Source: Zymoseptoria tritici IPO323 (taxonomy: Eukaryota > Ascomycota > Dothideomycetes > Mycosphaerellales > Mycosphaerellaceae). From it: a DNA stretch of 64,000 bases. The translations under genes were made by a program, and so were the position numbers. The first letter of the stretch is position 1. The number at the start of each line of letters is the position of its first letter. Below, one piece after another: positions 1-10,359 of this stretch. The notes under the pieces are model-generated. The model did no database searches, was not told the origin of the DNA, and saw only the letters and a list, made by a program, of their open reading frames with translations. The stretch spans positions 2,232,001-2,296,000 of the forward strand of contig NC_018215.1 of NCBI RefSeq assembly GCF_000219625.1, read 5' to 3'.

Positions 1-598
1 CGGCGGGGAGGTTTGGACAGGTACTGCTCGTTGGGTGGGCGCGGAAGAGGGTTTGTAGGTCGGGCGTGTCGGGGAGAGGAGAGGTGGTGCCACTGTCGCC
101 ACCGAGGGGAGGTGTTTTGACTGAATGGGGATTCTGGCGTGAGGAGGGTCGGTTATGGTGAGGGTGGAAGATGTGGTGGACGTTGGTGTGTGATAAGCTC
201 CGCTTCAAGTCGTCGAGGAGTTTGGGACGGGTTTTGAGGTGTGGTGGCGAGATGGAGGAAGGGAGGCTGTTTGGTTGGATTGCGCCGGCTTCTGTTGCCG
301 CGAGGGAAGTGATGGTTTTGTTGGGGATAACCATTGGGGGTGTACTGCCTGGTCGGATCTTCTTGGCGGAGGGTGGGCGTGAGGTTCGTTCTGGAGTGTT
401 TTTCAGGTCGAAGTGGATGGAGCGTGGCTTCGCTTCTGGTGTTGACTGGCCGGATGGATGATGTGAGGCGGCGGCTGGTAGGAGGGCAGAAAGCATCGGT
501 GGTGGGAGTCTTGCATTGCCGCCTACCATGTGGTCTTCCGAGATGATGATCTCAGGCGTAGATTTGCTTGAAGCAAGGAAGCTCGCTGGCGAAGCCAT
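1..598 (-). CDS. Hypothetical protein, N-terminal part, cut by the left window edge
   Basis: A minus-strand reading frame is open from an ATG at 598 to base 1 (199 codons plus one base) and has no stop, so the gene continues off the left edge. The predicted protein begins MASPASFLASSKSTPE. It is rich in Pro, Ser and His, with many short basic patches, and reads like a disordered N-terminus of a regulatory protein. Further in-frame ATGs lie at 529 and 496. Base 598 is preferred because the Ala/Ser-rich start and open frame run continuously from it. No domain is recognised in the visible part. Opposite-strand frames here are Gly/Arg/Val-rich shadows. Whether an intron lies beyond the edge cannot be seen. 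Confidence 0.6.
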   Translation of the reverse strand, partial: MASPASFLASSKSTPEIIISEDHMVGGNARLPPPMLSALLPAAASHHPSGQSTPEAKPRSIHFDLKNTPERTSRPPSAKKIRPGSTPPMVIPNKTITSLAATEAGAIQPNSLPSSISPPHLKTRPKLLDDLKRSLSHTNVHHIFHPHHNRPSSRQNPHSVKTPPLGGDSGTTSPLPDTPDLQTLFRAHPTSSTCPNLPA

Positions 599-1375
599 CT
601 TCGCTCGTCGAGGTCTACAGTGGACCTGCGCAAGGAAAGCGGAAGACGAAGTTCAAGGTCGTTCAATGCAGGAACACGGATGACTTCATGTGTCGTGATC
701 GCCAGCCAGAAGAGAGTGAAGTGCTTGTCGTGAAGAGGGGCAGGGATGAAGTCGAACGGCGGAGAGTGTATGGAAGGCACGACGTGGGCTTTGTCATTGC
801 CCTGGAGGCGACGTAGTTATGTCGATGAAGAAGATGAAGTCGGAAAACAGATGTTTGCGCCGTGTGCCGAAGATGTTGCGGCTTGGGTCGTTGGAAGATC
901 CGAATGCATGATGATGGAAATCGTGGAGAAACCGCTGCGGAGGCACGACAGGGGTACGGACAGGCAAGGGATGATCGCCAAGCCGGGGTCAAGTCACAGA
1001 AATCGGCAGTACTGCAGCACAACACAATCAATGGCTCGTGATCATCATACTGCTGCTATGTAGTCGTAGCCCTCTGTGCGTATGCATCATACAAAACGGA
1101 ACTTGAAAGCTTCCTCGGTCTGCTCATAGACCATGCAATCGTAACAGAATTCATCAACATCTCTCATCGCAACCATGTGAGCAGCTCTCAGACTCGATGT
1201 CGTAGAGTTTGAGGCCGCAGCACAGGAATCGTTAATCGTGAATGCATCGTTGAACGCGCATTCCGCTTCGCAGATCAAAATGGCCCTTCGAAGCGCTCAA
1301 TATGCATCATTCGTAGCGCGGAGGCCCTTCAGCTTCATGCTTCGTTCTGCTCGTTCCTCCCATTCCACAAGGACC
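599..1375. other. Intergenic stretch, 777 nt
   Basis: This lies between the start of the edge gene and the stop of the LanC-like gene. It should hold the promoter and 5' UTR of the former and the 3' UTR of the latter. Short frames on both strands look random and no RNA gene was seen. Confidence 0.5.
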
Positions 1376-2613
1376 TCAAAGATCATTGTAGCCCAGAATC
1401 CGCTTCGGCAGGCCTTTATCCGCGACAGCCCAAGTCCAGGCTCTTCCAGCTTCGCCGAAGAACAGGCTCTCCGGCGCAGAAGACTTCTCCAGCATCCCAT
1501 CCTTTTCCATCGACTTCATCTCATGGCCCGTAGTGTAGGTGAGGAAGTGCTCAAAGTCTGAATCCTCAAGCGCAAGGGCGTTTCCAGAGATACCTGCCAT
1601 CAGATCAGCAAACCATCCGCACACAAGTCTCCCTCCCTCCCATCCACGACTCACCATGACAAACACACGGCTCCTTAGTCAATAGTCCCCTCTCCAAAAC
1701 ACACTCCCTACCCTTCACAATCGCCTTCTCAATCTTCTCCCTCAACGGCCCGTCATAAAACTCCACCACACTAATCAAACTACACACCACCCCGGGCGCC
1801 CCGTGACAAACCTGCACCAAACGATCCTTCTCCGGCGGCACACTCGCCGGGAAATTCCCTCCTTCATACTGATACGTCAACAACACCGCCAACTCCGCCT
1901 GCAACTTCTCCGCGTACTTTCCCGGATTCGTCAGCACCACTTGCGTCAGAATCCCAATCGCGCCGTGAATCGCTCCGATATACGTCTTCCCCTGCCACTT
2001 CCACGGCCGTGGGGAGTCGAGAATCGCATCAATGACATCCTCCTGCGTATCCGTGATGAGCTGCAACGTCTTGGCATCATCCATAAAACTTGCCTTCACC
2101 AACCGCAGGAGGTAAAGGTATCCCGCCCGTCCAAACATGAGCTCATTCTCCGTCTCGGGATCAATCACCTCAGCAGAATAATCACACAAATTCGCCGCCA
2201 TGTCCGCATCTTTACTACTCGCCGCGCCAATCGCCAGCAGCGCGAGAATGTCGTCGGTGATGCCGCATTTTCCCGGTGAAGGACCGGCGTAGCTGGCGAT
2301 GTGTTCTTGGGCGTGGTGGAGGTAGGCGGCGGACCAGGTACCGAGGGGTGTGTCTTCGACGAGGAGGTCGGAGTAGATTTGCTGGAGGACGAGGAAGAGG
2401 TAGGCGACGGAGATGGGGCCTTTGAAGAGCCCGCCGCCGGGTTTGATCGAGGTGGGTGGGTGTTCGAGGACGAGGCGGGTGAGGGAGGCTTCGAGCTGGC
2501 GGCGGGGGTCTGTAATACGTTGTCAGTTGGGTGTGCAGTATTGAACGGTAAACACAGTGTTGCTGACCTCGACGTGCGAGCGGTGCGTCGTTCTTGAAGT
2601 ATCGCGGCGGCAT
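1376..2613 (-). CDS. LanC-like protein (lanthionine synthetase C-like family)
   Basis: Three exons are read: 2613-2568, 2509-1655 and 1593-1376, giving 372 residues. Introns of 58 and 61 nt have GT-AG ends. Splicing joins ...VCH to GISGNAL, restoring the family Cys-His-Gly motif (CHG) that the unspliced frame breaks. A second conserved block, VCHGAPGVV, lies upstream. These Cys and His residues match the zinc ligands of LanC proteins. Glycine-rich helical-barrel repeats such as GAIHGAIGIL are visible. LanC-like proteins in eukaryotes are soluble or membrane-associated. Animal members add glutathione to dehydrated residues; fungal roles are poorly known. The end of the protein (ESLFFGEAGRAWTWA) fits the family's last repeat. 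The family call is firm; the substrate is unknown. Confidence 0.85.
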
Positions 2614-3070
2614 GGTGGTGGATATGAGCTCAGATCATGGAGTTTGTGTGATTGTTGTGTGCAAAACTTGAGAGATTTTCTTTTGTTTTGTTCAGGTTCA
2701 GGCGGGACGATGGGTACCGGTAATTGGTGGGTCCATGGTCGTGTGTTTCGAAATATTGGCTGGGATGGTCGGTCGGTGTTGCGTTCTTGAAAGCTTCGAG
2801 CTGCGAGGTCACAAGTGACGTTGTGAGCTTTGCTTGTCAGAGGCCTCCCTCTGTCACATGCAAGGAATATGCTTGGAACTGAAAAGGCGTGGTCCAATGA
2901 TACATGCTTCTACGCATAGCGAACATTCTATATGCCTCATAGTCCTTCATGCTGCTCCAAGTCACTGTATTGGACTTGGCCAATCCATTATCGGGTATGC
3001 ATCCATGCTGCCCGGGTCATGCAAACGCCAAAGATGTCATGTGAGAGAGCAACATTGCCAGTGAGCTCGT
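2614..3070. other. Intergenic stretch, 457 nt
   Basis: This separates the LanC-like start codon from the SEC9 stop codon; both genes are on the minus strand. It presumably holds the LanC-like promoter and the SEC9 3' UTR. No convincing frame or RNA was seen. Confidence 0.45.
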
Positions 3071-4553
3071 CTACCTAATGCGATCCAACCTCGCCCTGTT
3101 GACGGCAATCTGATCGTCCACCTTGTCTGTCTTCGTAATGATACGATCAATGTGCTTGTTCTGCGAGTCAATCTCCTCGCCCATGGCCTTGCCCAGCATA
3201 TTAAGCGTTTTGGCTCCGCGGTGAATGGCGTCCCTACCAGGTTTTGTTAGCAATCCGCTCGACCAGTGGACTCCACGACATCACTCACAAGTTATCATCA
3301 ATCTCGTTCTCCATCTCGTCGTCCTCACTATCCGCCTCAAACTGATACTTTGCCCGATCCGCAAGATTCCTGTTTGCGCCCGGCGCTGTTCGCACGACAT
3401 TGCCATTGATGTCTCTTTGCTGGCGCTGCGCTCTCGCTGTGCTGCCATACGCCTCCTCGCGCGTGGCATCCCTCTGCGCACGTTCGCGCTGATGTTTCTC
3501 CAATGCGATCGCATTGGCGGCCTCCTCGCGCTTCTTGGCGGTGAATGGGTTGGCAACGTGCACAGCGAACATGCTCCTGTTGAGTGTCTTGAGTTCTCGA
3601 GCTTTCTCCTCCGCGAGTCTGTTCTGATTGGATGCCATGTCGAGATTGCGTTCTGTGTTGTGGATCCTCTCGCCTTGAGCACCCAAACGAGCAAGTGTCT
3701 CGCGACCTGTCGCTTCGGCCTGCTCGGCGATACGGCGGGCGTTGCGGGTAGATGCCACATCTTGCTGCTTGATGAACCGGATCTCCTGCTTGCTAGCCTC
3801 TACATCTTGATCCTCCTGCTCTTCAGCTGTGAGTTCTCGTGGTGGACCGGACCCGTACCCTCCAGGCATCTCCGTCGAATCGTAGCCACCTGTGTTGCTG
3901 TAGCTCGCATCACCTGCTTCTCCTGCACTGCCTTGCTGAGGCGGCATATCCGGCCGTGACTGCTGCGCACGAGTGGGCGCATCGCCGAAGAGCGCATTCC
4001 GACCAGCGTCTGTGCTCATTGTGTCTTGGCTGTTGCTCCTCCCTAGCCCACCATATCCTGAAGGCCCATAGCGGGATGCTTGTTGTGAGCTGCCAGTTCC
4101 ATATGGATCGCTGTTCCCATAGCCTCCCGTTTGTCCATATGAATTTCCAGGTGCTGGGTATCTCGCCTGTCCGCCTCCATATCCTCCAGGCGGCACTGGG
4201 CTCTTGTCATTGCGAAACGGCTGTCCACTCCCTCCGGCTGCGCCATAACTCGGAGGCGCAGCGCGATCGCCGTTCAGGCTCAGGTTCCCGAATGAGCTCG
4301 TGGGTGGTTGTGAGAAGCTGCTCTGACTCTTCGCATATGGATCAGTCTTGATGTCTTTGCCATATGGGTCGTTTGTGGGTGCTGAAGCGTATGGGTTTGC
4401 GTTGCTGGGCGGAGCGGCGGCGTATGGATTGTTCGAAGCAGGTGCTGGAGATCCAGAGGCTTTGGAGGCCTTTGATCTTCCGCCGAAGAGAGAGGCCTTC
4501 TTCGAGTCGAGATCGCCGTCTCCCTTGTCGCTTTTCTTGAGGCCGAATGGCAT
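3071..4553 (-). CDS. SEC9: Plasma-membrane t-SNARE Sec9 (SNAP-25 family)
   Basis: Two exons, 4553-3289 and 3233-3071, are joined across a 55-nt intron and encode 475 residues. Residues 1 to about 240 are low-complexity (PYG, GGYG and Ser/Gln-rich). They are followed by the family signature RELTAEEQEDQDVEASKQEI and a first coiled-coil SNARE helix. The second Qc-type SNARE helix sits at the end, and its last part (GKAMGEEIDSQNKHIDRI) is split by the intron. As in yeast Sec9, no transmembrane segment or palmitoylated Cys cluster is visible. Sec9 pairs with Sso-type syntaxin and Snc-type v-SNARE for exocytosis. The start at MPFGLKK is preferred: the frame is open upstream, but that sequence is not protein-like. 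Confidence 0.92.
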
Positions 4554-5205
4554 GATTATGGGTGATTTTCGCGGGAATTGGATGTTTGTGGGCTCTTTGT
4601 ATGGTATGGTGCTTTCTGTAGAGCAGATCAGTGTGAGGAGAGGAGGAAGAGAGGAACAGTGAATCAGGGGAACGGATGCACGTCCACAAGTTTGGGTCCA
4701 ATGATGGAGATCTCGCCCGTGAAGCATGTGGGGAACGCAAGTGGGATGGACGTCAGCCACACTTTGGGCGTCGTCAGAAGACAAAGATAGATTTTCGGAC
4801 TCCAGGCAGCACAATGCCAATGATCCGGAGTTATAGAGGACACGCAAGCGAACATGCGCTTTGTGATTCGACAAGCAAGTCTCCATTGCCATTTTTGCTA
4901 CATTTCCCTCGTTCTGCCTCGCTCGATGTTATGGTACAGAGGACATTTTCCGCATACTTTTGCAAGGCCGCTGCTCCGTCGAAGACTTGAACAGAACAGC
5001 AAACCTGCGCCAACTTCATAGCTCAACATCATCGCCTCCTGCTGTCACATTCAACCAGCCACTGTATCGTCTCTGCTGCGCCGGCTTGCTGCACCTCTTG
5101 CTTTTCGTCTTCAACTCCCGCCTCCGATTCTGCAACCATCGATATCGACAACCATGGATTGTCGCCCTTTTTCAACTCACGCCATGCTCTCCACGTCTCT
5201 CCTCT
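4554..5205. other. Intergenic stretch, 652 nt
   Basis: This is the upstream region of SEC9 and the downstream region of U2AF65. The frame of SEC9 stays open to 4892 on the minus strand, but with no conserved sequence, so it is taken as 5' UTR/promoter. Nothing else was recognised. Confidence 0.4.
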
Positions 5206-6963
5206 CTACCATGCGTTGACGTCAAAGTACTCCTCTCCGAAGTAAGTCACAACGACAGTACGATCCGCAAACTTCCTGCCTGCCAACGCTCCCAATGCCT
5301 TCGCGGCGCTGTCCGGGGCCTTGTATTTCAGATAAATCTTACCGATTCCATTGTTTTGACGCGAGCCGCCAGTGGGTCGGGGCATCTTGACCTCCATCAA
5401 TTCGCCGTACTTCGCGCATTCTTCCTTGACATCCTCGAGGATTTCTGCTCTTACATTAGCATGCTGTGGGTAAGTGGCAAGACATAAGCATCGTAACTCA
5501 CCATCTGCTTCGTCAGCATCCATAAGCTCTTCTGGTGTAATCATGTTCATGAGGCACAACACGCGCCCGTTGTCAGCATCGGTGCTCTTAGTTCCAGCGA
5601 TGAGACCCATGGCGCCCACGGTCATTTCTCCGCTGACCTGCTGAATACCAATACTGGCAAGCTTCACCTTCAAAGCAGCATCGCCGAGGTCCATCCCGTT
5701 CAGCGCCTCGAGTGCTATTTTGGTCGTCGAATCGGGGTCCTTGTACTCGACGAATGCAATGCCGCGGCTTTCTTCGGTCGACTTGTCCTTGACAAGAACA
5801 AAGTTCTTCAGCTGGCCAAAGGAGGTCAGCAACTCGACGACCTGCTCTTCCTGGAGGTAGACAGGGATGTTGGTGATCGAAATCTTGTTTTGCGTATCTG
5901 GGACGATGGAGGAGAAAAGGCCAGAGGTGTTCTCGGTCTCATCGGACACGGTCGGCACAATGTAGTCCTTTGGTCTCTTGATTTCCAGACCCTTCGAGGT
6001 ACCATTTGATTCGCCATTGCCCATGTCGACATCGGCTTCCATCTTGATACCATCCATGGCCATTGCATTGGTGGCATCCTCGGGAGTCTTGAACTCCAGT
6101 AGAGCGTATCCGTTGCCCTGGCTGATGTTTGCGGAGATGCACGGGTCTGCGCCTTTAGTCACGTTGAGCCCATTAAGCTGCAAGTTGAAAAAGTCCATGA
6201 GACTATCATCAGTAGCCGATGCTGGGAGGTTGTAAACGAGCAGACGCTTCGATTGGCGAGCCGAAGAAGGCTTGAGAGCTGAAGTATTAGCCTGCGAGCC
6301 TGGCTGAGCCATGAACTCCTTGAGCCTGTTGGCGTCCATTGCCGGCACACGAGGTGCGCCAGGAAGTGGAAACATGCCAGAGAGCTTAGCCTGTTCAGCA
6401 GTGACATTCTCGTATCCCGGAGGCTTGACATCCCACTGCGTCATCCGGCGAGGCTTTTCCAGAATCGGAACGATGTCGGTAAGATCGGGCGTGGGCTCCT
6501 TTGGCTTGCGCGGTGGTGAAGCGCTTTTGCGCTTGGACTGATTCTCGAGCTGTCTCATGTCGTCGCGATCACGTCCACGATCACGGTTGTCCTCTCGAGG
6601 CGCACGATCATCGCGGCCGCCGCGTGGTGGTCCTCTCCTGTCACCGAACAAGTCATCACCTCCGCGACGGTCACCTCCACGGCGACGGTCGCCGTCATCA
6701 TCGCGTCGAGCATCGCGCCGAGCGGATCCACGGTCTCCACCCCATTGGCGGTCGTCTCTGCGGTCACCGCGGCCACCGCCGTAGCGATCCTCGCGCTCGC
6801 GCTCACGGTATCCTCGTTGCGAAGAATAGCTGTCTACCTCGGGCTGACCGCGTCTCTGGTTGCGGCGGTCGTGCGGAGATCGCGAGCGACGGTTCTCGCG
6901 GCGGTCACCGTGGTCGCGGCGGCGGTGGTCATCACGAGAGGACTGCAGTCTCCCGTCAGACAT
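5206..6963 (-). CDS. Splicing factor U2AF large subunit (U2AF65)
   Basis: Exons 6963-5502 and 5444-5206 give 566 residues. The N-terminus is Arg/Asp/Ser-rich (RS-like, about residues 1-150). A linker carries the conserved block RMTQWDVKPPGYENVTAEQA. Two RNA-recognition motifs (KRLLVYNLPASATDDSLM; NKISITNIPVYLQEEQVVEL) and a C-terminal UHM domain (RVLCLMNMITPEELMD) follow, ending EEYFDVNAW. U2AF65 binds the polypyrimidine tract and, with U2AF35 and SF1, defines 3' splice sites. A 57-nt intron at 5501-5445 (GTGAGT...GCAG, with TGCTAAT inside) is a multiple of three and has no in-frame stop. Retaining it would insert 19 residues into the UHM. The spliced form matches the family better because EELMDADEADEILEDV is continuous. 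Confidence 0.93.
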   Translation of the reverse strand: MSDGRLQSSRDDHRRRDHGDRRENRRSRSPHDRRNQRRGQPEVDSYSSQRGYREREREDRYGGGRGDRRDDRQWGGDRGSARRDARRDDDGDRRRGGDRRGGDDLFGDRRGPPRGGRDDRAPREDNRDRGRDRDDMRQLENQSKRKSASPPRKPKEPTPDLTDIVPILEKPRRMTQWDVKPPGYENVTAEQAKLSGMFPLPGAPRVPAMDANRLKEFMAQPGSQANTSALKPSSARQSKRLLVYNLPASATDDSLMDFFNLQLNGLNVTKGADPCISANISQGNGYALLEFKTPEDATNAMAMDGIKMEADVDMGNGESNGTSKGLEIKRPKDYIVPTVSDETENTSGLFSSIVPDTQNKISITNIPVYLQEEQVVELLTSFGQLKNFVLVKDKSTEESRGIAFVEYKDPDSTTKIALEALNGMDLGDAALKVKLASIGIQQVSGEMTVGAMGLIAGTKSTDADNGRVLCLMNMITPEELMDADEADGELRCLCLATYPQHANVRAEILEDVKEECAKYGELMEVKMPRPTGGSRQNNGIGKIYLKYKAPDSAAKALGALAGRKFADRTVVVTYFGEEYFDVNAW

Positions 6964-7464
6964 GCTGATATTTTCCTCAGTTGTGTTCTTCTGCGCGCTC
7001 TTACGTAGGTGTCGCGTGCAGGTGTGGAGGAGTTGTATCCGGTAGTTCTTTCCCGTCGTGCGTGCCTATAACGATCAATTGAACGTCTTCAGGGAAGGAA
7101 CACGGAAGTGCTTTCGGCGGAGGAGGTTCGAGGTCTCGATTTCGGTCCGTCGGTCAGTGGGACTAAACGGAACGGGAAGTGCCAGTGGATGAGTCTGCAT
7201 CAGTCGTCGGATGATGCGACAATGACAAGATGCGCGGAACGGGGTGACAGAGCTGGTGAATGTTGATGATCGAAGGTGCAAAATCTCGAAGTTCACATCC
7301 AAACTCGAAGCTCAAGCAAGAGCGGGATATCCGCCGTGGGTCCGTGCGTTGGTCGAAGGACTTCACTCTCCTCGTGGATAAGGTACATTAATTTTTAAAC
7401 ACATATTAACATCTTTGCGAGGCCACTACCCACGCACACAGTCTCTGCTAGCTTTCAATAAGAA
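6964..7464. other. Intergenic stretch, 501 nt
   Basis: This holds the U2AF65 promoter and 5' UTR and the GH51 3' UTR. Around 7389-7410 is a short AT-rich run near the GH51 stop, a plausible polyadenylation region. No other gene was recognised. Confidence 0.4.
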
Positions 7465-9645
7465 CTAGCAATCACTTCCGGCAACATCCAGTACAGCGAC
7501 CGAGTACTCCGGCAAGCTGAAGCAGAATGCGCCATTGGCATCTGCATCCACCTGGGACGTGTGTGTCTCGACAATATTCCCACCAATTGGCTGACTGGCA
7601 TTCATCGGCGCGGTCAGGTATGTCAATGTCGCGGTCGAGCCAGCTCCGACCCCTTCGAAGACGACATTGAATGGAACATCCCCAGTGCTGTTGTAAACAG
7701 CTGCCTTGAGGATATGCGAGCCCGTCACGTTGCTACGGCCAGCAACATAGTACGCTGGACCAAACTCGGCACCTTCCATGGGCAGATTCTCCGTGATCCG
7801 ATTGCTGGAGAACAGGCTGATCATGTGGTAGCTCGTGGAGAGCGTGGTGTGTGCTGGGTTCGCATCATACGAGATGAGATTTGGAATCCACTCCCATCTG
7901 TTCAGGTTCTGCAGCATCGGCGCGTACGCTGCTCCGATCATCTTGTCTGAATTGCGCTCGGCTCCGAGAACGAAGATGGCTTCTGCGACTGTGCCATACC
8001 AGAAAGGTGTGAAGGCTCGTGGGGCGCCTTTCTCCCAGGTCACCTCAGTTCTGTTAAAGCCGTCGTATTCGACAATGGCATACTCGCCAATGAGGATCGG
8101 ATGATCTGAGGTATAGTTGTCGAATTTGCCGAACTCAGACGACATCTCGATGGGGAGGGCGTACTGATGATAGTCTGCAAACGGTTAGCGAGGTTCTTGA
8201 AGCCACGAAAGTACTGCTCACCTCCAGCTGTTCCATCTACAGGCGTGGGACCATCGACATCGTAAAAGCTGGAGATAACTTTGATGTCTGGGTAAGCTGC
8301 GCTAATGGCATCATTGAACATCTTGAACCTGTACTCCCGGTAACTCTTGTCTCCTTCGTTCAAGCTGTCTTCATTGCCGACTTCGACATACTTGACAGAG
8401 AACGGCTCCGGGTATCCGAGACTGGCACGAACACTGCCCCAAGGCGATGAAGCGTCGCCTCGGAGGAATTCGATCTCATCCAGTGCGGACTGCACGTACG
8501 GCTGGAGCTGATCTTCTGGGACGACTTCCTTGTCGAGCCAGAGGCCTGCCCATACTGCAAGAACAATTTCCATGCCTAGCACTGGTCAGCGATCTCTCGA
8601 AAGGAACGTAGTACTGGACAACCAACCGAGATCCTGTGCCCACAGCATGTACTCTATCAAGCCGAGTCCATCGGTGATCTCATAGCTCCAGGTATCGGGA
8701 TATCCAGGTCGGTCTGTCAGTGGACCGATAGTGTTCGTCCAGTTCCACCAATACGGTGACTGGAGACCCTCCACGTTGTTGCCTCCCTTTTTTCTTTCAT
8801 CAGACTTTTGCCAATTGAAGATGATGCAGGAAGGGCAATGCACAAAAACATTTCACCCAGACTGATGTTCGACTTACCGGAGCTCGGAAGAACGACGGCT
8901 TCAAGCCAGCCATCGCTTCCATAAGATCAATCCGCAATCCATTCTCCCGGTCGTTGTACGTCGGGGGGAATAGGCTGATCAAGTTGAAGTCAAGAGCACA
9001 TCCAGAAGTGGAGTCCCAGGTAAAGTCCAAGGTATTGTTCGAATTCGGAGCATCCTGACCTGGCTGTAGCGTATAGTGGTACTGTGTCCACTGCCCAGAG
9101 CTGGACGACACCTCGATCGACGCCTCTGCCCAAGACTTCTTCTCCAAGGACTGAAGATTGACGCTGATGTTGCCGTTGTAGTCACCATGGACATAGAAGG
9201 AGCCTTTATAGGTCCAGTTCGAGACGACCGGGAAGCCCCAGAAGCCAGCATTGGAGAAGCCGATACCATTCCCGGTTCCAGTAACCTGCATCGAAGCTGG
9301 CAGAGCCGACGATAGTGGCGTCGAGAGGTTCAGCAGGGATAGCTGGGCACCGCCAAGCGCAGACCAAAAAGTCAGGTTGCTTGGCCAGATCTATGCGATG
9401 ACAGGCTCGTTAGCTATGCTGTCACGTGTCTGGGTCGACGGCGTCGAACTCACACCGCTGCCCTGGAATGCTCGATTCTGAACAAGCTCGGCGTACACGC
9501 CGCCATCTCCAGAGTTGTTGATGTCTTCGAACATGATCCCATATTGAAGAGGTGATGTAGCATTTCCTCCAGTCGACTTGACGGTGATCTCGACCGCCTG
9601 AGCCGCGAGGGCCAAGCCGAGCGTTAGAAGACTTTTCGCAAACAT
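7465..9645 (-). CDS. Secreted alpha-L-arabinofuranosidase, glycoside hydrolase family 51
   Basis: Five exons are read: 9645-9454, 9390-8878, 8786-8627, 8575-8222 and 8174-7465, giving 642 residues. The start at 9645 gives a clean signal peptide (MFAKSLLTLGLALAAQA); an in-frame ATG at 9678 would only lengthen it. An N-terminal beta-sandwich region (GIMFEDINNSGDGGVYAEL) precedes the TIM barrel. Splicing restores FFRAPGGNNVEG and QDLGMEIVLAVWAG. The acid/base Glu is in VEVGNED and the nucleophile Glu in LIGEYA, both in place. A C-terminal beta domain follows. Many N-glycosylation sites (NxT/S) fit secretion. The enzyme releases arabinose from arabinan and arabinoxylan of plant cell walls. Intron 3 has a less usual donor, GTTGGT. 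Confidence 0.92.
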
Positions 9646-10359
9646 CTTGAAAGAGGCTTGAATGAGGACCATGAACACGAGATCGATTCAGCAGGCCGGA
9701 CCGCCTACTTGTACTTGATCGTGCTCGTTATCTCCTTCTTCCGATCCTGTGACGTTCTCCAATGCTTCCGCCATCGCTCTCTCACGATATCGGCTCCACT
9801 CTCCCGCATTTCGTGAGGAGAGATGCCCGCTCCGGCAGATCTATGGTAATACGGAGTGGTGTTGTTCGACCAATTTGGGAAGGAAGAGGGATCACATGCG
9901 GGGTGCATGAGCAAGGATCAAGGCGGGGACGAAGTACATTCACGGAAAATCTGGGATCGGGTAAAAACAACCTCGTATCCAAGTGAGAGCCCAGCATCCC
10001 AGCTCTCGTTGCAATGACGAGCGAGGCACTGTGGTCGGAGAAGTTGTCATTTAGCCGCCAATATGTGTTCGTCTAAACTGTTGTCAGTGCAGATCGAGTA
10101 GAAAGACCGGGTGTAAGCTTTCGGCTGCTGGAGCTTGAGGAGCTTGACTTGTTTTTGTTCGGTAATGCATGGCGAGTTGGGTGGGTTGGACCGGTAGCAA
10201 TGCACTATTCCGTCCTTCGCCGATGAAAGACATGATCCCGCGATATGGCAGAGAATCAAGCATGAATGAAGGAAGCTGCCCATGGTTTTCGTTATGGTGC
10301 ATGTTCTGTTAAGAAGAGTCCATGCACCATCAGTAGTAGTAGTCGTTCTGGCGGCTGTC
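9646..10359. other. Intergenic stretch, 714 nt
   Basis: This is the upstream region of the GH51 gene and the downstream region of VPS36. It contains short repeats of AGTAGT (about 10330-10343). No frame resembles a protein and no tRNA was found. Confidence 0.4.

Noticed and set aside
2215..2613. Pro/Arg-rich frame overlapping the LanC-like gene
   Set aside because: It is a shadow of exon 2 in another frame. The spliced LanC-like model explains the sequence.
4554..4892. N-terminal extension of Sec9 to 4892
   Set aside because: The frame is open but the extension is not protein-like, and relatives begin near MPFGLKK-type sequence.
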